Below, piece by piece: positions 45,601-53,737 of a stretch of DNA of 64,000 nucleotides. The notes under the pieces are model-generated. The model ran no database searches and was not told where the DNA came from. It worked only from the letters and a program-made list of their open reading frames with translations. Position 1 is the first letter of the stretch; every line of letters begins with the position of its first letter. A program made the translations under genes and the position numbers. The stretch spans positions 2,232,001 to 2,296,000 of the forward strand of contig NZ_CP178861.1 in NCBI RefSeq assembly GCF_047344985.1, given 5' to 3'. Source of the DNA: Bdellovibrio sp047344985 (lineage in GTDB: Bacteria > Bdellovibrionota > Bdellovibrionia > Bdellovibrionales > Bdellovibrionaceae).

Positions 45601-48600
45601 TGGCTACATTACCAGTCGTTCCGCAAGCGAAATCAAAAAACTTTCCTGTGCTATCTTTTATAACTAGGCCTGACGTTGCCGTGTTGACTCCACTGTAATT
45701 GAGATCGGCACCTAAAATAGTTCCGTCTAAGATTTTTCCTGTCGTTACTGCATTCGCTGCGATTGTTGCCGCTGCAGAACCAGGACCTGCTGCTGTTACG
45801 TCACCAGTCAATGCCGTGACATAGTTACCTGCAGCTTGTTTTGCATTAAATGTATCGTAATCCGCTTTACTCAAAAGACCCGCTGTCGTTCCGGCCGTCG
45901 ACGCCATTGGAATATTCAATGTGTGAGTGTCAGATGCTGAGTTCCATGCCGGAGCAGTTCCCGCAGTGCCCACTGCAAATGATTGTGTTGAACCCGTTTG
46001 ACCACCAAGAGAAGTCAAACCAGCGCCAGAAATACCCAAAGCTTTGATGGCAGATCCATCCCAGTATTTCACTTGGCCTGTTGTCGTGTTAAACCACGTT
46101 TTACCTTTATCAGCAGCACCGAAGCCAGAGGTCAAAGTTGTTTCAGTCGCATTTGTGTAATTACCTAAACCAATGGCTCCAGTCATGACGTCGCCAGCTT
46201 TATTAAGCGGTGTGTATCCCAATGCCGACACTACATCTGCAGAACCGATATTTGCACCAACAGTGACGCGACCTTTGGCATCGACAGTGACCTTTGAATA
46301 AGTTCCTGCTGTCACTCCTGAATTTGCGAGTGTCAATGCGCCCGTATTTGAAATCGTTGCATCCCCTGACATAGTCACAGGAGTCGCTGTATTAGAAGCG
46401 TTACCCACGAGGATTTTACCATCAGCTAATGTCGAGCTTTGCGCATCCGTGATACCGTAACCCGCAAGAGTTGTCGGCTTCGCTGTAAGATCAGAGAAAT
46501 TAAGCAAAGTGTTGACCCAATTTCCAGCGGCACTGTCATAACGAAGAACTTGGCCTGTGGCATAGGCACTAGGAACGACAGCCTTACCTTTGATTTTGTC
46601 TACGCTCATTGTGCTGGATGTTCCACTCACGTCACCGCTGAATGTGGAAGAGGCACCAAGTTTGTTATTGAAATTCGAATAATCCGTATTTGAAATCGTA
46701 CCAGCAGTCACACCAGCCGTAGATGCTGACGGGATGCTGAGTGTATGCGTGCCACCTGACGAAGTGAAACCATAGGATGTTGCAGAAGAAACAGGAGCAA
46801 GACTTTGTGCACCCGTCGTATCTCCATTGATAGAAGTAACACCTGTATTCAGAGTTTTCCAAGTTCCGTCACCGCTGAGATACTTAGTACTATCCGCTGT
46901 TCCGGAACCTAATCTTGCGACATCAAGAACACCACTTGCAATTGCAGAAGCATTCAGTGAACCAATAGCCTGGCAAAGAAACTTATCTGTAATCACAGAC
47001 CACACCATGGCTTCGTTTGCAGCACAAGGAGAAGTCGGAATCATTTGCGTTCCACCCCAAGCATTGCGAATGTCTTGCATGCGCACGTACTCAGGCTTCC
47101 AGGTGTTTGTATCCCACAACATCACTTGACCATCTACTGGAAGCACGTTGGAGACATTGCGACCTTGGATCTTTGCGACAGTGGGATTAGGATAGTTGCC
47201 GCTCAAATCTCCCCCAGCAGCACCACCAGGAGCCGTGCCCGTGATAGTAACGTTACCAGCTGCAGTCAAACGACCTTGAGCATCTACAGTGAACGTTGGC
47301 ACTTCCGTTGTAGAACCATAGCTCCCCGGAGTCACAGCCGTGTTTGCAAGGTTCAAAGTAACAGACCCAGAAGCTCCTCCACCATTAAGACCTGTTCCTG
47401 CAGTAACACCAGTAATCGTACCGCCTGAACCACTGGCAGAACTGATCAAGTCCCATGAAGAACCGTTATAGCGATAGATTTTTTGTGAATCAGTTGCCAC
47501 GAAAAGATCACCCGTTGCCGGAACCCCAGGTTTCGCAGAATCTGCACCAGACGAGATCTTCCCAACACCGCCACCATTTGCGACAAGGCTGTCAGAAATG
47601 CCGTAGCCACTTAAAGTTGTCGGTGTGCTTGAAATTTGCGACCAAGGAATATTTCCTGTGATATCAGTGGAAGTTAAAGAAGCACTTCCTGATACAACAC
47701 GCCCTTGAGCATCCGTCGTCACTTTATAATAAGATCCTGCAGTGCCTGTGGCTTTAAGACTCAATACGCCTGAGTTGCTCAACGTTGCATCACCTGACAT
47801 TGTCACAGGAGCTGCCGTATTAGAAGCGTCCCCCACGAGGATCTTACCATCAGCTAATGTCGAGCTTTGTGCATCCGTGATACCGTAACCTACGAGAGTT
47901 GTCGGCTTCCCTGTAAGGTCAGAGAAATTAAGCAAAGTGTTGACCCAATTCCCAGCGGCACTGTCATAACGAAAAACTTGACCTGAAGCGTATGCACCAG
48001 GAGCAACGGCTTTACCTTTGATCTTATCTACACTTATCGTGCTGGATGTACCACTGACGTCACCACTGAATGTTGAAGCTGTTCCTAATTTATTATTAAA
48101 GTTCGTATAATCAGAATTTGAAATCGTACCCGCAGTCACTCCACCTGTAGAGGCTGAAGGAATGCTTAATGTATGTGTGCCACCTGCTGTCGTGAATCCA
48201 TAAGAATTTGCAGAAGAAAGTGGAGCAAGATTTTGAGAATTTGTCGTATCACCATTGATACTTTGGACACCAGTCCCTGCAACGCCGACAACAACGGCAG
48301 ACGTTCCATTCCAATATTTAATTTGATTTGTTGTGGAGTTATACCAAACCTTACCCGTATCCGCCGCCGTCAATCCCGTTGGATCAGCGGCATTGTTTGA
48401 TAAGTGCAAAGATTTATTTGCCGACATCGTCATATAACCGATGTTCGTCAAGTTATTGCTATTCATATCAATAGCACCACTCATCGTTCCACCGGCAAGA
48501 GGAAGCGCATTAGTCGCAGAACCCACTGTCAAAGTACTTGGAGATGTACATTTCCAACCCGTTGCCACAGTCCAAGTAAGAAGTTCTCCGGCAGCACAGT

Positions 48601-49534
48601 CCAAATGAGTTAATGTTGCACCCGTCGTTGAATCCGTTGAAACCAAACGATTCACGCCAGGATTTGCGAAAAGCTTGGCTGTTGTCACTGCACCGTCTGC
48701 AATCGTTGGATTTGGATAAGTTCCCGTAAGATCACCACCCGCATTTCCCGTCGGAATACGCGCGTTTCCAAAACGAGGGTCATCACCGGCAGCGAGAGTG
48801 CCCGCTGTTGTTCCCGTTGTTACACCTACAGTCACATTGTTTGTGCCCGAAACAGTAACGGGACCGCTTCCTGCAACAGAATTTACGACACCGCTCACTG
48901 TTGAACCTGTCACGCACGTGAGGTTTCCACTCACCGTCGACAATACTTGTCCTGCGGCACAACTAGGAATATTTGTTTTTAAAACGAAATCCGTTGGTAA
49001 ATTATTTCCCAGTTTTTGAGCAGACAAAGAATATCCTGCGAACGGAACAGAACGAATCACGTTGTCTGGGGAAATTGTTCTCCAACCACTGCCATCATAG
49101 AATTGCACTCTTAAACGGCGGCCATCACCTGCAGCAGGTGGATAATTCGCAGAAGTATCTGCGCAAGTATAGGTACTGCCAACAACAGAGCAAGCTCCGC
49201 AAGTGTACGTTCTATCATTATTAAAAGAATCCAAAACGGAAAAAGATCCACCCAGAGGATATTGAATCGTGCCATTTCCAATCGCCACATCAAACACCCC
49301 ACCCGAATTCACCATATTGTAGCCAGAAACTTGTTCTTGATAAATCACACACGAACCCGCCGGATTCGTGATCTGAAAAATAAAGCTGACGCTGCTGTAC
49401 TCTAACGGAGTGCCATCTGTTTTAAGAATCCTACCTTGATACGTGAGAGCCGTCGGAGCACCCCACGAAATCAGGGGAAGAAAAAGAAACATTATTAAAC
49501 TGCTGGTAGTTACGAACCGTTTGTGAGTTTTCAT
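42626..49534 (-). CDS. Giant fibre protein 3 without S74 domain
   Basis: An exported fibre of about 2302 residues. After the signal peptide comes head ALTYQGRILKTDGTPLEYSSVSFIFQI, very close to fibre 2, then a very long repeat shaft. Many shaft blocks match fibre 1 (TSLGGQTGSTQSF, NVRVDRVSSA) and others match fibre 2 (FTVDAQGRLTAAGNVTI). The last ~100 residues are a different beta-domain (TIIVSDTTARTYTFTGC, ending TWRCYVTWSSGFQ) with no SDRRLKKD-type chaperone. ATG near 49534 is chosen over the TTG-started extension. Followed by the RCC1 gene. Likely a chimeric surface adhesin. Confidence 0.88.
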   Translation of the reverse strand: MKTHKRFVTTSSLIMFLFLPLISWGAPTALTYQGRILKTDGTPLEYSSVSFIFQITNPAGSCVIYQEQVSGYNMVNSGGVFDVAIGNGTIQYPLGGSFSVLDSFNNDRTYTCGACSVVGSTYTCADTSANYPPAAGDGRRLRVQFYDGSGWRTISPDNVIRSVPFAGYSLSAQKLGNNLPTDFVLKTNIPSCAAGQVLSTVSGNLTCVTGSTVSGVVNSVAGSGPVTVSGTNNVTVGVTTGTTAGTLAAGDDPRFGNARIPTGNAGGDLTGTYPNPTIADGAVTTAKLFANPGVNRLVSTDSTTGATLTHLDCAAGELLTWTVATGWKCTSPSTLTVGSATNALPLAGGTMSGAIDMNSNNLTNIGYMTMSANKSLHLSNNAADPTGLTAADTGKVWYNSTTNQIKYWNGTSAVVVGVAGTGVQSINGDTTNSQNLAPLSSANSYGFTTAGGTHTLSIPSASTGGVTAGTISNSDYTNFNNKLGTASTFSGDVSGTSSTISVDKIKGKAVAPGAYASGQVFRYDSAAGNWVNTLLNFSDLTGKPTTLVGYGITDAQSSTLADGKILVGDASNTAAPVTMSGDATLSNSGVLSLKATGTAGSYYKVTTDAQGRVVSGSASLTSTDITGNIPWSQISSTPTTLSGYGISDSLVANGGGVGKISSGADSAKPGVPATGDLFVATDSQKIYRYNGSSWDLISSASGSGGTITGVTAGTGLNGGGASGSVTLNLANTAVTPGSYGSTTEVPTFTVDAQGRLTAAGNVTITGTAPGGAAGGDLSGNYPNPTVAKIQGRNVSNVLPVDGQVMLWDTNTWKPEYVRMQDIRNAWGGTQMIPTSPCAANEAMVWSVITDKFLCQAIGSLNASAIASGVLDVARLGSGTADSTKYLSGDGTWKTLNTGVTSINGDTTGAQSLAPVSSATSYGFTSSGGTHTLSIPSASTAGVTAGTISNTDYSNFNNKLGASSTFSGDVSGTSSTMSVDKIKGKAVVPSAYATGQVLRYDSAAGNWVNTLLNFSDLTAKPTTLAGYGITDAQSSTLADGKILVGNASNTATPVTMSGDATISNTGALTLANSGVTAGTYSKVTVDAKGRVTVGANIGSADVVSALGYTPLNKAGDVMTGAIGLGNYTNATETTLTSGFGAADKGKTWFNTTTGQVKYWDGSAIKALGISGAGLTSLGGQTGSTQSFAVGTAGTAPAWNSASDTHTLNIPMASTAGTTAGLLSKADYDTFNAKQAAGNYVTALTGDVTAAGPGSAAATIAANAVTTGKILDGTILGADLNYSGVNTATSGLVIKDSTGKFFDFACGTTGNVATWTATGWACQAPTPLLPSLVNGKIWIGDGTNAAVAQTMSGDAVITNLGAVTVNNVRVDRVSSAAGQYLSYKPNNVACANNEVLKWNGTGWICGTDNAGTGTVTGVTATAPLASSGGAAPVISISNGTTSGQTLRWNGTNWVAAQLSNSDVTGLGTLATKNSVDLGTADATGTLAAARMPALTGDVTSTAGSLTTTLANSGVTAGTYSKVTVDAKGRVTVGANISAADVTTALTYTPVNKAGDVMTGLLGLNSLASDPAGLTAADKGKVWYNTTSNQIKYWDGAVKALGVSGAGLTSLGGQTGSTQSFAIGTAGAAPAWSSASDTHTLNIPMASAAGTTAGLLSKTDYDAFNTKQPAGNYVTALTGDVTATGPGSVAATIAANAVTTGKILDGTILGSDLNFTGVNTATTGFAMVDSTNKFYEFACSTVGHVPTWTAAGFACQAQTAPGALQTSGGTMTGMLTLATGTTTLSPMRIPAGTLVTTPVSGNIESNGTNLYWTNSTPARQRVVSYPDANAANGQLLIGNGTGFSLANITAGSGITVTNSAGGITIAASGGGGTVTSVTSANTDISVATTTTTPVLTLNSSAVGGSATYASKIAKLDAGGLLDTTMLPNHDVSKLTTGVLPIARGGTNNGSLGVTAGGILYMDGSKAMTTAAGTSGQALISAGAGVPAFGTLGLAGGGTGATTAVAARSNLGLGTAAIQNTGTVSGSVPLVGVSGITNNSMCTSDGTGSIICNSAIPSGSQWTTSGSNIYYNVAGGNVGIGTATPGALLHLERSSNGIETSYIYNPSTGTAGVASLGASSSAANISIQAYSIGYTASGAAKTGGTALTSSSSAGLAVVSNNASGNLRFYTGGSADVNERMRIDAAGNVGIGTTSPGSKLAVNGAVTTATNVVATGGAVDLSLSNTHLLQSVGGTTIALSNMVNGGTYTIIVSDTTARTYTFTGCSNTYFNPANAATTSGTQTIYGVSTIYVASTWRCYVTWSSGFQ
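44414..44590. repeat. Fibre shaft module, copy in fibre 3 (d)
   Basis: Copy of the ~180-bp module found in fibre 1. The 3' neighbour (TSLGGQTGS block) is also shared, so this is part of a longer common segment. Confidence 0.55.
45711..45890. repeat. Fibre shaft module, copy in fibre 3 (e)
   Basis: Second copy of the ~180-bp module in fibre 3. Sequence matches fibre 1 most closely over the block that includes the NKIWIGDG-like and NVRVDRVSSA peptides upstream. Confidence 0.55.
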
Positions 49535-49856
49535 ACATTCTCTTTCGGTTTGTGAGAATAAATGCAAAAGGAATCGTCAGTGATATCTGAATCCATGTCT
49601 GTGGGATCACTCGTCTTAAGTTAAGACCTAGTAATCCGATGGGAGTATTTTTTATTATGCTCCCAATATTGCGGGAGCACGTCAGCTAGTGAGACGTGCA
49701 TGAAGAGCGTTACCACCTTTTCGGGGGACTCTCGCTCCCATTGCACCAGGAGCGATATTGTGAGGAAGCCTATAGTCCACTTTTGACAATAATTCTTACG
49801 GATTCCTATGCTGCACATAACGATAAATCAGGAAAATAGAAATTGAGAAAACAGTA
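49535..49856. other. Divergent intergenic region with hairpin cluster
   Basis: 322 bp between fibre 3 and the TIGR02147 pair. It holds four inverted repeats, not all compatible: TGGGAG/CTCCCA (49640-49665), GCTCCC/GGGAGC (49659-49678, perfect 6 bp), GCACGTC/GACGTGC (49677-49699) and TCGCTCC/GGAGCGA (49732-49755). No convincing protein gene was seen. The dense pairing suggests a structured leader or small RNA. Confidence 0.5.
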
Positions 49857-50657
49857 ATGAACTACACCGTGGACTATCTTCGTAAATGGCACAGCAGTAT
49901 TCGCTCTAAAAATCCGTCATTTTCATTACGAGCTTTTGCCAACAAGCTTGGTGTCTCTATCGGAAGACTTTCTGAGTATTTTTCTGGAAGCCGCCAGATT
50001 ACTGCAGCCGCAATCGAACAAATTATTGAAAACATCAATGACAATACCATTGCAGCCGAACTTCGCGAATGTGTCGCAAAAGATATTAAAGCGCGCAATG
50101 GGGAACTTTTCCGCGAAAACATTCTTGCCGATTCAACATTTGAACAAATTAAAAATTGGCATAACTTTTCAATTCTCGCCCTTATCGGAACAGATGACTT
50201 CAGACCTGACCCTCAGTGGATCGCCCATCGATTGCACCTGGATATTTCCATAGTCCACGATAGCCTGCAGAACCTAAAAAAACTGGGAATTATTTCCGAC
50301 GATCAAGGCACCTATAAAATTTCATCCGATTGCCTAGTCGCCGCAACAACGACGCCCAGCTTGTCAATGCGAGAGCATCATCGACAGATGTTCATGCAAG
50401 TTGCAGAAAGAATCGGCAACCTTCCTAAAGGAATGAGTGACGTGAATTCCATCACTTTGTCAGTACGCCCGGACAAAATTCCTAAGGCCAAAGAAAAAAT
50501 CCAGGCTTTTCTCATCGAGATGGGAGAACTCTTAGACATTGCTCCGCGCACAGAAGTCTACGGACTTTGCATCGGTTTAGTCCCTTTAAGCCGAATTGAT
50601 GAATGCAACGACACACTTAAAAAGTCTCACAGCATTAAGGACACAGTAAGATCATGA
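49857..50657 (+). CDS. TIGR02147-family regulator (tandem copy A)
   Basis: A 266-residue TIGR02147/DUF4423-type protein. N-terminal HTH: FSLRAFANKLGVSIGRLSEYFSG. C-terminal domain with ITLSVRPDKIPKAKEKIQAF and EVYGLCIGLVPL, parallel to the protein at 32136. Divergent from fibre 3 across a 322-bp hairpin-rich gap. Its stop overlaps the next start as ATGA, so copies A and B are translationally coupled. Confidence 0.85.
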   Translation: MNYTVDYLRKWHSSIRSKNPSFSLRAFANKLGVSIGRLSEYFSGSRQITAAAIEQIIENINDNTIAAELRECVAKDIKARNGELFRENILADSTFEQIKNWHNFSILALIGTDDFRPDPQWIAHRLHLDISIVHDSLQNLKKLGIISDDQGTYKISSDCLVAATTTPSLSMREHHRQMFMQVAERIGNLPKGMSDVNSITLSVRPDKIPKAKEKIQAFLIEMGELLDIAPRTEVYGLCIGLVPLSRIDECNDTLKKSHSIKDTVRS

Positions 50658-51415
50658 ACTTATCGACATTACTTCATAATGAGTTTGAAAAAAGAAAAAA
50701 CAGAAATCAACGTTACAGTATCAGAGCTTTTGCAAAAAGTCTCGAAATGGAAGCCGGTGCCTTGCTTCGGCTTATGCAAGACAGGCGGATTGCAAAGGAT
50801 ATAACCGCAATCTCGATTCTAAAAAAACTCGAAACTCCGTTGGAAGTTCAGTCGCTAATCCTCCGGGAGCTTGAAAACCGCCGAAAGATGAATAAGAAGA
50901 AAATGTTCGTTCCTCACAAGAAAGTCTTTCCAATCCATGAGTTTGAAGACCATATGGACATTCACCATATTCATGCCTTGGAAGCGCTAAACCTTCAACA
51001 ATTCAAGAAGACACATCAGGTGCCAGCTCTTGCTTCCGCTCTTCGTATTTCACTCGATGAAGCGACCAATATCATTGATCTTCTGACAAAGCTCGGAGCC
51101 ATTTCCGTTCTCGATGAGAATTTTGCCGTTGCTTACAAAGCTTTTTCGGCTGTTCCTTATGATTTTCCCAGCGAAAAACGCAAGATGCTGCAAAAAGAAT
51201 TCTTAAAAAAAGCACAAGAAGCAATCGATCTCTTCCCTCCCGAGTTACGAGAGACAGACATGCTTTCTATTCCCATCTCCATCAAAGATATTGAAAAAAT
51301 TAAGATGATACTGAAACACACCTATTCTAAAATTCATAAGATTTCCGCAAAGAGAACCAAGCACAGCCACCTTTACAATCTTTGCTTGGCATTCTATCCA
51401 GTAGTGGTTCCGTGA
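50654..51415 (+). CDS. TIGR02147-family regulator (tandem copy B)
   Basis: A 253-residue relative of the preceding protein. The HTH region is YSIRAFAKSLEMEAGALLRLMQD, less like the usual pattern (no LxDYLSG), so its DNA contacts may differ. C-terminal part: LSIPISIKDIEKIKMIL and HLYNLCLAFYPVVV. Overlaps copy A by 4 bp. A KH-domain gene follows 117 bp later on the same strand. Confidence 0.8.
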   Translation: MNLSTLLHNEFEKRKNRNQRYSIRAFAKSLEMEAGALLRLMQDRRIAKDITAISILKKLETPLEVQSLILRELENRRKMNKKKMFVPHKKVFPIHEFEDHMDIHHIHALEALNLQQFKKTHQVPALASALRISLDEATNIIDLLTKLGAISVLDENFAVAYKAFSAVPYDFPSEKRKMLQKEFLKKAQEAIDLFPPELRETDMLSIPISIKDIEKIKMILKHTYSKIHKISAKRTKHSHLYNLCLAFYPVVVP

Positions 51416-51532
51416 ATAATTCAGCTCAATTAAGCATGTTGCGAGCAAGTTCCTTACAGCAACGCTATTTTCTTTTTATGCTACAACATTAAGAATATTT
51501 CGCGTTACTCTTCAAAGAGGAGAGAGTTTCAA

Positions 51533-51913
51533 ATGACGATGAAAGTTCCAGAAGTAATTCGCAGACAGGCTAAAAGAGAAATCGATCCTCTTCCGCCAGA
51601 ATCAAACGCGGCCATCTTACGTTTGGATCAATCACAAGATATTGTCAGAAAAAAAATTCTGGATATTGTCAATGCGGCACTCAAAACGCTTGTTGCTTCT
51701 CCTGATGATACACGTGCGGAAATTCAAACTGGTGAACGAACGACAATCTATTTAATTAAAACCATCCAACCCGATTTCGGTCGTATTCTTGGGTCCGGAG
51801 GAAAAACCATCAACTCATTAAGAACATTGGTCACGGCGATGGCTGCGAATCAAGGAATTCGAGCCATCGTTCAAATTGACAATGAAGAACAGTACTTTTT
51901 GGGCAATCGATAA
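51533..51913 (+). CDS. Single KH-domain RNA-binding protein (paralogue 2)
   Basis: A 126-residue protein with a charged N-terminal third and a KhpA-like KH domain. The GxxG loop is GSGG (87-90) in FGRILGSGGKTINSLRTLV. GAGGAGAG lies upstream of the ATG. It matches paralogues 1 and 3 best over the GRxxG-x-LR stretch. It sits directly after the TIGR02147 pair and is convergent with the metzincin gene. Confidence 0.85.
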   Translation: MTMKVPEVIRRQAKREIDPLPPESNAAILRLDQSQDIVRKKILDIVNAALKTLVASPDDTRAEIQTGERTTIYLIKTIQPDFGRILGSGGKTINSLRTLVTAMAANQGIRAIVQIDNEEQYFLGNR

Positions 51914-51919
51914 ATCGAT

Positions 51920-53443
51920 TCATGGAGTGATCGTCAAGGGTAAACTATACTCAGAGATATTGCCCGCCACATCCACCGCTTGAATTCGGTATGTATAACT
52001 CACTCCGTGCTCCACCTCGAAATCATCAAACTCAGCATTTGTCGCAGGCAGTATTGTATGAGTGATTCCATTACGCTCAATAATATAACGTTGGACCACT
52101 TGATCGTCCGTTGAAGCAGTCCACGATAAATGAACTCCGGTTCTGGTAACCGCTCGGCGCCCCTTACCAGACGTGACTGTTTTCATAGATGCCTGCAAAT
52201 TCCTCGGTACCGAAGGAGCCGTCACATCTGGCAGAATCGCTTCCACATGGATATTTGCATAAGTGGAATCACGCGACACCAATTGAACTTTTAAAGTGCC
52301 ACTTGAATTATACCATGTCTCTCCAACTTTGACAGTTCCAAGGAGATCAGATTTGGTACCTAACCCGGCTTTATGAATGCTTACGCTGTCTAGATACTCC
52401 TCACCTAAGACGGAGTCAAAACCGAGACCGCGACGATATGAAATAAAATAGGAATCCACAGTCCCTGAAATGGGAACCTTTACGGTTTGAAGATCATTAA
52501 TGTCTTGCTCTATGTGTGCCAGTTTGTAGTCTGCAACACTGCCAGGAAGATCACTCATAATAGCGATTCTGGATGACGGAATCCAGCCCATGGCAATTTT
52601 GTGAAAGGAATTATAGTGAAACGGAGTCGAAGGATTGGCCATGACATCAGAGAGGTCACCATATTCAATTGAACCTCTTGAGGCGTGATCCATTCCAAGA
52701 TTATGTCCAAGTTCATGAGCATAAACCATCGTCATATCACATCCCTCGTTGTTGATGAACGATTTATCCCCACCCATGTAGGCGACGCCAGTCCACAAGC
52801 ATCTCAAGGAGTTTGGCGGAAGCACATACATTCGGCGCTGGTAAAGGTTTAAATTGTAACCGGCTCGTGAAGCCATAGCATCAGCGCTGGAGGAAATCGC
52901 ATCCAGATCACAATAACTAGGAGCATTGATCGTTATAGCATCAGTCACGACTCCTTGAACGCTCACCTTTCCGAATGAATTTTCTTGATAGAATTTGTTT
53001 ACGGAGGATCTGCTATTGAACATCAAATTTTCAACTTGAGACTTTGAACACCTTTGAGGTGAATCCGGAAAATTGAGCATGATCACGATCGCATTTTGAA
53101 TACCGGTAGCAACCGTCCCTGTAGAAGAAGACGACGTCGTGGAGTCGGACGCGAGAAATGCCAATGATCCGTTCAGTACACTCCCATCAGCTGAGCCTAC
53201 AACTTCAACCTGACTTCCCGTTTTTAAGTCTTCCGGAATGACACCTTTTAATTTGAGTCGATATTTTCTGGGAGATTTTCCTCGACGCTCACCGTGGAAC
53301 TCATAGATGGTTTCCGATTTAGCATGGGAAAATGATTCCGTTCGGATGACGTCAACCGACCCCGTAAATCGCTCTTGTGAACTCTTGGCAAACGAATTTT
53401 CCACAATAAATAAACCTACCGTTAACAGAAACAACTTAGTCAT
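51920..53443 (-). CDS. Secreted metzincin metalloprotease (M11-like) with Fn3 tail
   Basis: A 507-residue protein with a signal peptide (MTKLFLLTVGLFIVENSFA). The zinc motif is HELGHNLGMDH starting at His243, that is HExxHxxGxxH, and the Met-turn appears in SDVMANP. This places it among metzincins, closest in pattern to gametolysin-like Peptidase_M11. The C-terminal ~100 residues form an Fn3 domain (VHLSWTASTDDQVVQRYII). It could cleave extracellular or prey wall proteins; that is inference. ATG at 53441-53443 is preferred because the signal peptide starts there. Confidence 0.85.
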   Translation of the reverse strand: MTKLFLLTVGLFIVENSFAKSSQERFTGSVDVIRTESFSHAKSETIYEFHGERRGKSPRKYRLKLKGVIPEDLKTGSQVEVVGSADGSVLNGSLAFLASDSTTSSSSTGTVATGIQNAIVIMLNFPDSPQRCSKSQVENLMFNSRSSVNKFYQENSFGKVSVQGVVTDAITINAPSYCDLDAISSSADAMASRAGYNLNLYQRRMYVLPPNSLRCLWTGVAYMGGDKSFINNEGCDMTMVYAHELGHNLGMDHASRGSIEYGDLSDVMANPSTPFHYNSFHKIAMGWIPSSRIAIMSDLPGSVADYKLAHIEQDINDLQTVKVPISGTVDSYFISYRRGLGFDSVLGEEYLDSVSIHKAGLGTKSDLLGTVKVGETWYNSSGTLKVQLVSRDSTYANIHVEAILPDVTAPSVPRNLQASMKTVTSGKGRRAVTRTGVHLSWTASTDDQVVQRYIIERNGITHTILPATNAEFDDFEVEHGVSYTYRIQAVDVAGNISEYSLPLTITP

Positions 53444-53637
53444 AACCCCGCCCTTTTTTGATACATATCCAAATAAGCAAAGAAAGTTCCAAGTCAGCTG
53501 CTCTATGATTAAATCCAAAACATCGCATTGATTAAAACTCAGTCGAAAAATTTAAAAGCAACAGTGCATCTCGCTGAAATTTTATAGGCATTGTTTATGG
53601 CTGATAAAAACTTGGACATGACTAAAAGAATCAATGA

Positions 53638-53673
53638 CGTTGCTTGCTTTATTTATGGCCATTGCAAGCAACG
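53638..53673. promoter_or_regulatory. Perfect 10-bp inverted repeat upstream of barrel operon
   Basis: CGTTGCTTGC (53638-53647) and GCAAGCAACG (53664-53673) with a 16-nt spacer. It lies about 65 bp before the first ATG of the operon. It could be an operator or a leader hairpin. Confidence 0.55.
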
Positions 53674-53737
53674 ATATGACGATTCCCAGACTCTGGCAGT
53701 GTTGCCAAACAAAATACAAATTGTTGAAGTTGTGTCT

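Noticed and set aside
49621..49818. 65-residue leftward frame between fibre 3 and the regulators
   Set aside because: Lies in the hairpin cluster; no leader or motif.
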